From Pelomyxa schiedti (lineage: Eukaryota > Evosea > Pelobiontida > Pelomyxidae), in contig JAHLWZ010000805.1 in the NCBI GenBank assembly GCA_020536535.1, positions 1 to 64,000 of the forward strand: 64,000 nucleotides of DNA, read 5' to 3'. Under the pieces are notes generated by a model that was given only the letters and a program-made list of their open reading frames with translations, searched no databases and was not told the DNA's origin. The translations under genes and the position numbers were made by a program. Each line of letters begins with the position of its first letter. Position 1 is the stretch's first letter. Shown here in pieces: positions 10,615 to 22,000 of this stretch.

Positions 10615-13600
10615 TTAATTTGAGTCCTTTGGCTTGGTGTCATCACCAAGAACGACCTCGACTTCATCAGGGAGTTCTGTCGAGGAAGAGGAGTCCGGGT
10701 GCGCCTTGTCCTTGCTGCTTGATTCATGTGGCTTAGCTGTTACGGGAGGTTCGCCGGCGGCGGACGACGACGAAGGCCTGGGCACTGGTGACAGCACCAT
10801 GATGGAATCTGACACCTTGAGCAAAGTGTCCTTTGGCGGGTTGGTGAACACGTAGGGAAGCTGGTTGTCCTGGCTGAGAGCCGCGCGATATAGCGCGACG
10901 GGTATGAGGCACCGCGGCGCGACGCCGTGGTGCGTCCGGCTTTTGTATTGCACCAAGTATTTGAACAGGTCCTCGAATGTCTTCTGTTCGTGGCTCTGTT
11001 CGGTTTGTTTTTGGTTGGTTGGTTGTCAGGGAATGTGTGTCGAGTATTATATGGGAACTACAACCATGAGGGCTCTTACGAAATCATCGGGCAGGGGGAT
11101 AATGTGAGCTTTACTCTGTGATTCTTGGGTCTGGGTGAAACGTTAGGTAAGACTTGTGGGGTTTTACTGTTTGTTACCTTATTGGCACCGGGAACGAGGT
11201 AAGTCAAAAATTCAAACAAGTGCGGTTGAAGGAAAGGCTAGGGGGAAGATGAGAACTTTTCTGCCTGAATGACTCAGGACTTACTTTAAGAATTAGGGTA
11301 TGCAATGCTTCTGAACTGCTTAGATGTCCCGCAGCAACCATTGGATGTGTATGGAAGGGTAGTGTCGACTCCAACATCGAATTGCAAAAGTAAAGGATAT
11401 CACGTTTGTATTCTATTTGAGGTGAGATAGTAGTACAAATAAAAGGAAGGTGGTACTTAGTTCAAAAATGATATTTGGCTGCGTGGTTTGACCACGGAGA
11501 ACTCTAGCAATGTTTTGCCTGCCAAGTATAACATCCTGAACGGTTCATTGTCAATAAAGAGCTTCGCAATGGAGGCATACAGCATCTGCAGTTTTTGGGG
11601 AGATGTTGTCCACAGCTGGAAGAATTATTGATGCTGCCTCTTTGATATTGACTCGGGAAAGGTCATAAGGGTTGAATACGGTACCCTAAGGGAGTAAACA
11701 ATAAAAACCAAACTCAAATAGAACCTTGATAATGAACAGATTGTCCAAGTTGTTGACCAAAGAAAGTTCGTCAGTGGGATCCTCAGGGCATAAAATTACA
11801 ATGACTACATTTGAGAGCGTGCGAATTGCTACCACAAGTTCGGGTACACTTTGGAAGGTAAGATAGATAGTTAATTAAGAGGGACCGAACCAAGAGAAAT
11901 TTCTTGCGCAAATTACGATGTGCTGTTTCAGGTGGGTAACTTGAAGCTGTTTTTTATCAGAAAATAACTGGGTAATAGCCTCCTCGTATTCAGGTTTACT
12001 CTGTACCTTCAGGAGGGTGAATTTAAAGAATTTTGGTAGGGAGCTTACTGATGGCAATAATGACGACGCTATTTCATCAGGGTGAACATCGGCGAGGCAA
12101 TGCGAAGATAGGATCCTCTGCAATACTTTCTGGTGGGCTTCCGAGCACACTCTTCCTACCAATCCACCACTGGGACCTTCACTCCACTCTGGTACGTGCT
12201 GGGCATTCATCGTGGGACTGCCTATTACTGCATCCTCCCCATCGCTGTCATTGTGTGTAGGAGTACTCGGAGTTTTTGTACTACTATGATCAGAAGGCAA
12301 TAGGGGTGTTGCTTCTGTTGACTCTATTGTGTCTTGGTGGTATTCAACACCACTGCTATTTGTACTGTGCTCGGCATGTTCTAGGTGTCTATGTTTATGC
12401 CGATAATGCCTCGCAACATCTTTAACGGTTTGCTTGTCTTGTGCAAGTACAAAAAGGCATTCTTTTCCTTGCATCCTATACTGATGGCCAGGGTTTACAA
12501 AATACTATTCAATGGAGTTAGGGCTCATCCCACTGTTAGATTTAACTTATGATTGTGCTTTACATACTGCAGGCTTTTTGTCTTGCTTAGTCTGGACGAG
12601 TCCTAATGCCAAGATGGAATTCTCGCAATACAAAATCTATTTATCTCAGTTGCAAAAAGTATGGATGACAGTACATACATAAGCAACATAAGCGAAGGTC
12701 CTCCCAACAAATAAGCTCGGAAGAGTAAATGTGTACATTTCATTTCCAGCACCCTCCACTAGAAAACGGTCAGTTATGTTTCTTAATTTGAGGATAGTCT
12801 AACAATAATTGTGTTTCCACTCTGCTGGGTCATCTGCATCACGTAATGTTGACATTAAGTTGGAAATGAGGGTTGTGAATCCTGGGCAAACAGTATTATA
12901 GCCAAGCATCAGCTGAATGGTCTTTAGCAAATAAAAATTAAAAATACAAATAACCTTGTTTAAACGGGAAAGAGAGTGCACAATGTTTACTTCTTTCGTC
13001 CCCAAAAGAAATTTCTGAGTTAGAATAAGTTCAGTGCGGCGTGTTATATTTAAAAGAGACCTCTGTGACTTGCTTTGCAACTGAGACGTAAATTGGAACT
13101 GCACTGTTGAACTTTCTTATTGCACATACTTTGATCAGGGTGTCTGTGTCTGAGGGGAAAAAACACGAATAAAAATTTACTGAAACAAAAAGCTTAGGTT
13201 GAAACCTGTATCATAGTCTATAGTTGGTGATGCTAAAATAAACACAGCACTAGCATTTTTAATATTACATTTTTCAATCATTTCGGTAGGGTCCTTCAAA
13301 TAGAAAATGAGAATACATGCATTTACAACAAAACACACCGTGCAACTTCCAATGAAAAATGAAACCTTCAGTGGTGAGAAAAGTGCTACAATATGTAATA
13401 CATACCCTCTGAGAAAAGAATGGTTCAATTAAAAGTCTAGCAATAGTTACAAGTGTGCAAGAGTAATTTCCCGCTAATTACCTCTCCATGAGTAAGGGTG
13501 GTTCCTTCTCTGAGACAATAAGCATTTTGGTTTCAGAATTATTGTTGTCCTAGTCACCATGGTAAAAAGTAATTCCGACTCGAAGTGTTAACTACCTCAT

Positions 13601-14858
13601 GATAAAACTCTAAAAGGAAATCAACTAGTTTCTCAAATGAGAGCTGGAAGAGTAATTAAGTTAAAATAACAAGCCAAGGGAAGTCTTCAAGATACATCTC
13701 CACAGACAATGACATGCTGCCGGTCATGAACCTTGGAGTGATACCTTATAATTTGAGAGGAGTTGCATGATTTTCATTGTAGGTACTTGGGAGCGCTTTG
13801 CAACACTGAAACAAGTTGTCCAACTTCCATGGGAACAACACATATAGCTAAACAGATGGAAAGAATAGCAACAAATTTGCCAAGATCTTATCAATATGAA
13901 GAGCTTAGACAGCGCAGAAATAACATAAAATACAACCTGTTGGTGGGCAGATATCTCCATAGCCAACAGATGAGAGTGTCTGTGGAAAAAAAAATAAAAG
14001 GGCTTATGTTTTACCACTAACTTACCACTGTAGCCCAATAGATAGCATGCCAATACTGTATTGGCGGGTCAAAGTCATCGGTTCCATTGTAGACAGCATC
14101 AAAAAGCCCGGCACAACAAAAAACAATGCAAAAAAGTAGGTACACAGCTCTGCACAACTCATAGAAGAAATCGGATATAAGGGCTACAGGGCGTTATTGG
14201 AAATTGAAAGCATAAACGCCATACAAAATGGCCACTGCTGGCGGAATACATGCCACATCAAGACAACATAGATGCACCGTAAAAAATTTAGTTGCACATA
14301 GTCCATGGTTCCAGTATCCCCATAGGTTTCCGCAACATTAACAATGGCTACCAAGATAGGAATCACAGTCACTAAGTCTAGAATAACAAGAGGAGACAAA
14401 ATAGCCCACAACCTATATTGTGTTCTGATGAGTGGGGTCAGAGTCTGTCACTACACACACCGTTCTTTAGATGTGGCAACTCTGTGAATTGCGCCCATTA
14501 CAAAGATGCAAGCACAACAAAGGTCAATCACAAGACAGGCAGTTCCTTGGCCTTCATATGACTCGTACACTGAAAATCCAGCAGAGAATATGTTGATCAG
14601 AATCATGCTAAACTCCTGTTGAAGGTATAAATGAATACTTCCACAAAAATAAGAGTTTTTCGCTACACACCCACGCACGGTAAACTGGAGAATAAGGACT
14701 CGAAAAAAAAGCCACAGGGTTTTTTGTGACATTTATATCCTTTTGCATGGACCTGCACGAGTCAAAAATTCAAGGCTGAAAGTTGTAGAGTAAACGAACG
14801 CTGTAATGGCGTCGTGCATGACCCCGAGTTTGACCTTGTCATTTTCATAAGTGTCCAT
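10615..14858 (-). CDS. Slo/BK-like potassium channel with two RCK domains
   Basis: A multi-exon gene. Hydrophobic exons between 14.2 and 14.63 kb encode the first transmembrane helices (such as FSMILINIFSAGF and ACLVIDLCCACIFVMGA) and a voltage-sensor-like region (LVILDLVTVIPILVAI). The pore follows: YWHAIYWATV, then after an intron TLSSVGYGDICPPT at about 13.93-13.97 kb, which holds the K+ selectivity filter. Downstream are two RCK-type Rossmann domains, the first starting at DRQHVIVCGDV near 13.7 kb and the second at KQHIVICARN near 11.9 kb. A Ser/Thr-rich linker separates them. The C-terminus has PYVFTNPPKDTLLKVSDSI followed by an acidic/Ser-rich tail. Family knowledge predicts a plasma-membrane K+ channel gated by voltage and cytosolic ions. 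The filter begins SVGYG rather than TVGYG. The ATG at 14858 lies 149 bp from the divergent NTPase gene; an extra upstream coding exon is possible. Confidence 0.82.
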
Positions 14859-15007
14859 CCCCAACGAGTTGCCTGGAATTCTGTGAAAGAATGAAAACGA
14901 TTCAACCAGGCGAGATCTCAGAGGGTTCTGAAAAGGCAACGATGATGACGGCTTAAGGAATCGTTGTCGGGCTCTAGGGAGCAAAGTTTAACAAGAGACA
15001 GTCGGTA
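14859..15007. promoter_or_regulatory. Short bidirectional promoter region
   Basis: Only 149 bp separate the ATGs of the K+ channel gene (minus) and the Crinkler-type NTPase gene (plus), so both promoters must lie here or extend into the genes. No distinct motif is recognisable. Confidence 0.35.
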
Positions 15008-16556
15008 ATGGGCCGAGACGCCAGAGGATTCGAGCGATGTGCTTGTCTCAAAGAAAGATGCGATTGCAAGGAGTTCGAGGCCAACCACGAGGGGCGGTGC
15101 TTTTACTGCGGTCACTTTCCTTCAAGACACACGAATCTAACGACGCAAGCTATCTCCACCGCTCCTTCTACCTCTACTTCTGCTTCTTGTTCGATGTCGG
15201 CTCCTCCTCCCACTTTGGCTACGGAAATCGCTCGTGTGTCCAAGCTACTGGCGGCGCTGGAACCTATTGAGCCCTCCCGCGTATCTGATGCAATTCAGAC
15301 GTTGCAGAAGTTTCCAGACACTATCTTTCACGTATCACGCCTTGCCAGTTACAGCAATGCCGGGCAAGCCTTGGATGAACTGTCCCCAATTGTTCGCCCA
15401 CTACCAGTAGTTTCGACGAGATTTGCAACCCATCCTTGTCAGGCAGTGAACCCAAGAGGTTTGTGTATAAATTTATCTTGTATAGCATTAATTCTTTGTT
15501 CAGTCGAAGGAGTGCGGACCAGTGATATCATTTTAAGCAGAAGGGAACACAAGGTTCAGCAGCTAGTTTCAAATGCGTTTAAAAATGGAGCCATACTGGT
15601 CATCGGCCCTCCTTTTTGTGGGAAGACTTCACTGGCAATGACCTTGATTGGTTCTCAAATCACCAATATTCCAGTACGCCCCTTCGCCTTCCTTTCGTTC
15701 ATCTGACTTGCCAAGATTTTTTCTACAACAATGCTTCGTGATGGTTGTGACAATTTTTGGAGTGACACAAACACCTTTTTGAGGAGGAGACAGGGATTAT
15801 TTGTGATGGATGAAGTTCAGAAAGCCTACTTCTCTGACCAATCTGAGTTCATGTGGCAAACAGCCAAATCTTTGATATTAGAGCCAACCCCTAATTTCGC
15901 GATGTTACTGTTTGCAGTTCATGGTCAGCCAAATGATGGTGGTTTCCACTTTTTTTGTGTTGAATTAAACCCAATCCAGCCACACCACTTTGCTTCCCAC
16001 CCTCAGTTTCACTTGGATTCCTGTGCTTTTCCAAAGTTGACATGCACTTCTTTCTTCTCAATATCAAATTGTTCCTAGGAAGAACTGGAAGAGATACGAC
16101 TGCGTATCAATTCTTATTTGGAGTCCACACAGTCTACAGCAGGGAGTATTAGCCCGCAGGTATTTAATGAGCTCTTCCTACTCACAAATGGGCACCCTGG
16201 GCTATGCAGTACCCTTCTCAGTCATATGTTGAGTCTGGATACCTTGTGTGATAAGGATATTTTTTGATTACTTCATTCAGGTTACTCTTAAGCTAAACAT
16301 TTCCTACTCATCAGTGCTAGAGAGGGCCATTCAAATAGCAATGGAGACCAGATCGGTCATTAATTACAACAGTGACCCTTCGAACAAGGCTTTAGCGCAA
16401 GAAAGAGTGTTAATTGATGAGATGCTGAAGCAGTCTGGTGCTTCAAGGATTAAAGCTATGAAGACACAAAGTGTAGACCCGATTATCAGCCGGCTTGAAA
16501 AAAAGGGGATCATTAATATCAGCAGCACAGGAGTTGTGACTTTTGCCTCACCTTAA
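15008..16556 (+). CDS. Crinkler-type P-loop NTPase with Cys-rich N-terminus
   Basis: The N-terminus is Cys/His-rich (CACLKERCDC, then RCFYCGHFPSRH), probably a zinc-binding module, followed by a Ser/Thr/Pro linker. The NTPase core shows RREHKVQQLV before the Walker A GPPFCGKTSL near 15.61 kb and, after a 42-nt intron, Walker B GLFVMDEVQKAYF near 15.8 kb. LLTNGHPGLCSTLL near 16.18 kb is a signature seen in the NTPase domain of Crinkler-class (CR) effectors. A helical, winged-helix-like end (LIDEMLKQSGASRIK to RLEKKGIIN) follows. CR proteins couple such an NTPase to a nuclease-like domain; the next exons downstream look like that nuclease, but an in-frame stop at 16554-16556 separates them. The gene may be truncated, frameshifted, or have an unrecognised splice. 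Whether it is an effector, an intracellular conflict protein or a decayed copy is unknown. Confidence 0.68.
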
Positions 16557-16609
16557 TTGCAAACTGCTGTAAGTCACCTGCTGCTTTCATAAACTAACTT
16601 GTTTTCAGA

Positions 16610-17342
16610 CTGGTTGATGCTTTACCATGGTGACAAATGTCCTTATCCCGTTGCATGCTCGTCTCTCTTTGATTACGTTCTGGAATCTTTGAAAATTATA
16701 TCCTGGAAGGAACTCCACTATAGTGTTGGGTCTTTAAGTTTGCATTTGTTGCTTTACTGATTCCCCCATAATGCCGGCACAGGTTCTCCCCATCCAAAAG
16801 AGGAGAAGTGAAGATTACTTCTATACAAGGCTTTAAGCTTTTTGCTGCCGTCAGGTACATCTTCCCAGCAAAAAATGAAGCAACGATAAAAACTAATGGA
16901 CACCCAACCAAACAACACTGAATTAGAGTGCTTCGTCGTGCCTGATGTGGGGCCTGAATTTGGGACCAGTGGCTATATGGACCTTTATATCAACAACAAC
17001 CTAGACTGGGCCTTGGAGCTTGTCAACAGAGGTATAGTTTCAAACCCCACATAAACCTAAAACTAAAAGGGCCTCCTCTCTGATTGAAAAAAAGATTTAC
17101 TTAAACATCTTCGAGGATTCGAAGGCCGTGGTTCAGCAATTCATGCTAAGGACTGGTTTCTTTTGGAGATCTGTGACGGCACACCACAACAATACCCAAC
17201 TGACTGCTCGAGGAATCTCAGAGGCGCCGCATCCTTCAATTTGTGTACAAAGGTTCCTCAGGAGTCTGAACTCTATCAGGGTGGTTCCCTTCGTGCACCA
17301 TTTTCATTGAGGGAACAGAGCAGTTTCGTTTCTCATTACTAA
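16610..17342 (+). pseudogene. Crinkler-type nuclease-like region, probably the broken 3' part of the NTPase gene
   Basis: An exon-like stretch after a clean acceptor at 16609 encodes a helical segment (SSLFDYVLESLKI), and a further one contains SEDYFYTRL. From 16896 an ATG-led exon carries EFGTSGYMDLYINN and LDWALELVNRG. After an intron beginning near 17034, LLKHLRGFEGRGSAIHAKDW follows and the frame closes at 17340-17342. This G-x-D-hydrophobic then E-L pattern resembles the restriction-endonuclease-like domain that ends many Crinkler-class proteins. Between the NTPase and this part the frame is interrupted at least once (stop at 16554, and a shift between about 16830 and 16900). The simplest reading is a decaying single gene; alternatives are unrecognised introns or sequence errors. 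Its end is only 14 bp before the next putative ATG. Confidence 0.5.
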
Positions 17343-17356
17343 GAATTACAAATCAA

Positions 17357-18771
17357 ATGTGTTATAGAAGACGGCGGAGTTCGGCGTCCGTGGTGCCATT
17401 GGTTCCAGCAGAGATCTCAATACAGGGGATAAGACGTGCGCACGGTGTCGGTGGTGTAACGTCGTCTGCGGCAGATCCGGCACACAGCAGCGCAGACGAC
17501 ACACACGCGACTGGAGATCTGCAGAGCCACGGCGATGTTCACGACAAAGGTGCACAAAAACAAAAGCACGCAGGAGGTGTCGGACTGAAGAGCGCGAAAT
17601 CCAAGAAGACCAAGTCCATCATTATCAGCAAGATGACTGCCAAGGCAAAGAAGAAGAAGTCTAGTTTCAGTGGTGAAAGCAGCAGCAGCGGCGATGATTT
17701 TTTGGCACATGAAGACCCGCCCGTTGCAGAATTCCAAAGAACCGCTTCTTCGGCAAAGGGAAAACAGCAGCAGAATGAGAGATCACCTGAGGTTATTCCA
17801 TGTGTAGAATTATTATGTATCACAGTCTGTAGTGTGTGGCCAGAAACACCTGCTTCTTGTGCTAAAAGCTACTAAAGATCAGGTCCAAGTTGGCTGCGTT
17901 GGGCGAAGTATTTCTCAATCTGCCCCCACTTGAAGAAGAAACTGTGGTATTAGACAGTAACTCAAAAGAGGGCACTCCAAGTCAAGAGTCAAAGGATGAT
18001 ACTGATGAAGAACTTACAAGTCAGAGTGAATCCAAACCACCACAGCCACCACCTAACGAACGTGCAACTTCACTATCCCCTGGCACCATTACACATTTAC
18101 CTCAGTCTAGCACTTTGGAACCTGCTTCATCTCCCGCACTTTCAGATTCCCATACAACTTTGAACAATTCCCTGTCTCCCACTTCTCCTTCCCTCATCCT
18201 TCACGATGCTCTTTCCGCACAGCCGAAACCCAACCCATCAGTACTCACGCCTGCCCCCATTTCTACTGCCGCCCCGGCAACGGAGGTTGATTCCTCTGCC
18301 TCCAGCCTTCTACCTGTTCAAACAATTCAACAGCAATCTGCCTCTGAGACAGTTCCACCTGTTTCAAAAATCACACAACCAACATCCACCACAGAAGCTC
18401 TTCAACCTACAGTAATACCCTCAAATGAACCCACGCATCCAGAATCTCAAGCTACAATTACTGAAGACTCAAACCCACCAACCCCCACAGGGATAGTAGG
18501 TACCGGCATTCAATGTAGCCCCTCAACCAACCAACTGGCAGTCGAGAGTAACCTCTTAATTGCTCTAAGCGGAGTTCTAAGTAGACAATCTCCACAATCC
18601 GAACAAGTACAAGCACCATCCCCAAAGAGAGCAAGGGTATCAGAGCCACCACATGTTGGTCCTCAGACAACAACAATTTTAACCCAGGAGCAGCCAACCA
18701 CTACCACGGTACTTGACAGTTATATTCATGGAACAATTTCTCTTATTGACAATACTTCAGGTTTCCCCTGA
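17357..18771 (+). CDS. Hypothetical disordered Lys- and Ser/Thr/Pro-rich protein
   Basis: Two exons are proposed: 17357 to about 17790, and from about 17895 to 18771, with an intron that carries stop codons in the reading frame. The first part is basic with a KAKKKKSSFSGESSSS cluster suggesting a nuclear localisation signal. The second begins with the only ordered-looking segment (LAALGEVFLNLPPLEEE) and continues as a Ser/Thr/Pro/Gln-rich chain containing a second basic patch (PKRARV). There is no recognisable domain. Composition suggests a disordered nuclear protein, but that is inference. The start is the first ATG after the upstream stop, only 14 bp away, so the true start may be internal. 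The next gene begins 237 bp downstream on the same strand. Confidence 0.5.
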
Positions 18772-19008
18772 CTCTTCTTGGCCATAAAGAGCCTTACCTC
18801 CTCTGTTGTATTATAGCTGGACTTTTCCTTTTGTTGTTGTGTCTGTGCCTTTGTTTCTAAAGTTCTATTTGGGTGTCCAAAATCCGTCACAGTGCCAGGC
18901 TGCCCAAAAACGGATTTCCGAGAAGGAGGGGAAACTCAAAAACGTACAAAAAGAAAAAACAACAAAGAAACAAACAACACAAAAAAGACCGCGAAAGGCA
19001 AAAAGGCG

Positions 19009-22000
19009 ATGTCGTCGGACGGACATCATCGCAGCAGCGGAAGCACGAGCAGCAGCAGCAGCCACCACTCGTCGTCGTCTTCGTCGCACTCGCACGGGCA
19101 CAGGTACTCGCCTTCGACGGCGGTGTCGTCGTCCCGGAGCAGCTCGTCCGGGGACCGGCCCCACCACAAGCGCACGTCCAGCGACACCGACAAGGCCGCG
19201 CCGCTCATTGCCAGGCCCGTGACCCTGGCCAAGCCCGGCTCCTCCTCCTCCTCCTCCCCTTCTTCGGCACTCACGTCGTCGTCCTCGTCCAAGTTGCCGA
19301 CCCTGACGCGGCTCAACACCCCCCCTTCTTCCTCCTCGTCTTCGACCCACTCGTCGTCGTCCTTGACGAGGGCGTCGTCGAGGGATAGCCTCACGTCCTC
19401 CTCCTCCTCGTCGTCGTCGCCCTCTAGGCACCATAGCGGGGGGGACAGCACGGCCGTGTCGGAGCGCGACAGGCGGCACCACGAGTCCAAGCCCGCAGCT
19501 CCCTCCTCCCTGTCCGTGTCATCCAGCGTCGACCCCGCCCCGGCAGCAGCAGACGCCGCCGAGGCCACGCCGACAATGGGCGCCGCGACGACCACCACAG
19601 CCGCCACCACCTCCACCTCCACCACCACCACCAGCACAAGCACAAGCACAACGACCAAGGGGAGCGTGGACGGCGATGACAAGGAAAGGAGCAGCAGGGA
19701 CAAGTACGATGAGAGAGATCGGGAGAGGGAGTCCAGAGACAAGGAGAGGGATAGGGGCGACAGGCACTCCAGCGACGACAGGGACAGGCACTACAGCGAG
19801 GAGAGGGACAGGCACTATGGCGACGAGAGAGACAGGGACCGGTACTACAGGGAGGAGCGGGACAGGAGGTACGACGAGAGGCACTCGCACGACAACAGGG
19901 ACAGGAGGTACTACGAGGAGAGGGACAGGTACTACGAGGAGAGGGAGAGGCACCGCAGGGAGCGCGACTACTACTACCACCGCGACCGGTACCGCGACGA
20001 GAGGGACAGGGACAGGTACCGCGACGAGAGGAGCAGGTACCACGACCGAGATAGGGATCACGATCACGACCGCGACCACGACCGCGACCGAGACTACAGG
20101 GGCAGCGGCGGCAGGTACTCTGAGCGCGTGAGATACATGCGAGATCGCGGGTGGACGACCAACAGGTACAAGAGCTACCAGAAGCACTCCAGGGCCACGG
20201 AGCCTCCCGCGGACGAGGCGCCCGCGCAGATACCCGGGCCAGCAGTCCCTCTTGGCCCGCCGCCCCCGGGGCCTGCAGCGCCCCCAGGGAAACCTCCGGG
20301 GCCTGGGGTTCCTCTTGGGCCCCCGCCAGGGCCACCACCAGGCAGCCCAGGTGGCAAGGGGCCTGGTGTCCCGTTAGGGCCCCCTCCTGGGCTCCCGCCT
20401 GACGGTACGTCGTCGAAGATAAGGGCTTCCCGTGTGTCCTTGTCTGGGGGGAAGGAGTTTGTGTTGAACAATCTGGCTATCTACAGCGACAAAGATGAGA
20501 ACGCGCTAGAAGATGTCTTTGCATTACTTGTTTTGAAGGCGCCTCAGTGAGTCCACAATTCATTGTTTAGGTCTCAATATCTTCATAGGACGTTTGGAGA
20601 CATTTACTCACTTGTAAGCCCTGACAAATGGGATGAAATCTCTGAGTTATTCATCAATCTCTCTTTAAGTCGAGGTGTAACACTACAGTGTGTACTCCCA
20701 CAAACCACTTTACCCCATATAATGCCTTTTCAAGTTTATTGCGCTATTTTATTGAAGAGGAACTTCAGTCACATGTGGGCACTGCAAATACTGCATTCCG
20801 TGAAACCTCAATTGTCTACAAACTTTCAAAATCCTTCCTTCGTACGATGTTTGGAGGCACCTGACCCTTTTAATATGAATTAGGCAAAGTTGGACTCAAA
20901 TACATCAGTGATCTTCTTGGACCCACCATGACCCAACTCTGCAACGATACTAAAATATCATTTGAAGTAGACCCAAGGTTCGCTCCTTTCTCTGTTTCCG
21001 TTTTTTTATTCATTTGCCACAGTGTTGTATCTGCTGATGAAGTTAAAAAGAATAAAGTTGAACTTACCAACCGAGCCGAATCTATCATTGCCAAACTTAT
21101 TTCCCCCCCTATGGTGGAGCGATTACCCCCAGCCATAAGGTGATTTTTTTTTCCCCCTCCTTCTTACAAGATCCTAGGACGGTGGCCTGGTTTTTACTTG
21201 AGCGCTCACAAGCAATACTCCCTGATGCCAAGCCTCTCCTTTTCGTGGCAAGTTTTATTCTCAGGTACAGCTTGAACAAGTGATAATAACTAACTTTCTT
21301 TTCAGATACATCAATCCGGCAATTTTTTCACCGGAGCAATATGGGCTTGCCAATGCGGCTAAGATTACTCAAAAAACTCGACGGAACCTTACACTACTCA
21401 GTAAAGTCATTCTGGTATCATCTACAATTTCCTGTTGCCATTTCTCATTAATTGCATGATTTAGGCTATCGGAAATGGAACGACTTTTGGGCAGAAAGAA
21501 CCTTTTATGTCAGTATTTAATGAGTATATTGAAGAACACTCCAGTCGTATACAGCAGTACCTACAGAATATCAGTGTAGAGCAGGCAGATTGGATGAGTG
21601 TTCCTGTTGGTACGGCAAGAGTAGACATATGTGGAATGCTTATTTTAAATGTAGATGCTGAGCCAAATGTTGGGGCCAAAGAACTATTTTACTTCCATCA
21701 AATACTATGGGAAGTTAAGAAGGTCATTCCCTCCTACATCACCGTGGAAGACAAGCAAAGTAACAACAGTGTGCTCACTTTAACCGCTTGACCACTCTCA
21801 GATTTGAAAAAAATCACACAAAGCTTAAATTCTCTTGAAACTCAGCTTGTTTACACTTCTCTGGAAGGACCAGAACAAAGTAATTTTTACTATAACATTT
21901 ACTCGCAATTACTCATTCCCTCACTAGGAGTTGTCAAAGACCTTCAGCTTAGAGATATGGAAGACATCGTTTTCCTTGGCCGTCTTACCAAACAGGGAGA

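Noticed and set aside
19026..20338. Long open frames on the minus strand opposite the Ser/RD-rich exon
   Set aside because: They are shadows of a repetitive GC-rich codon pattern; they give only Val/Leu/Arg/Ser runs and no domain.
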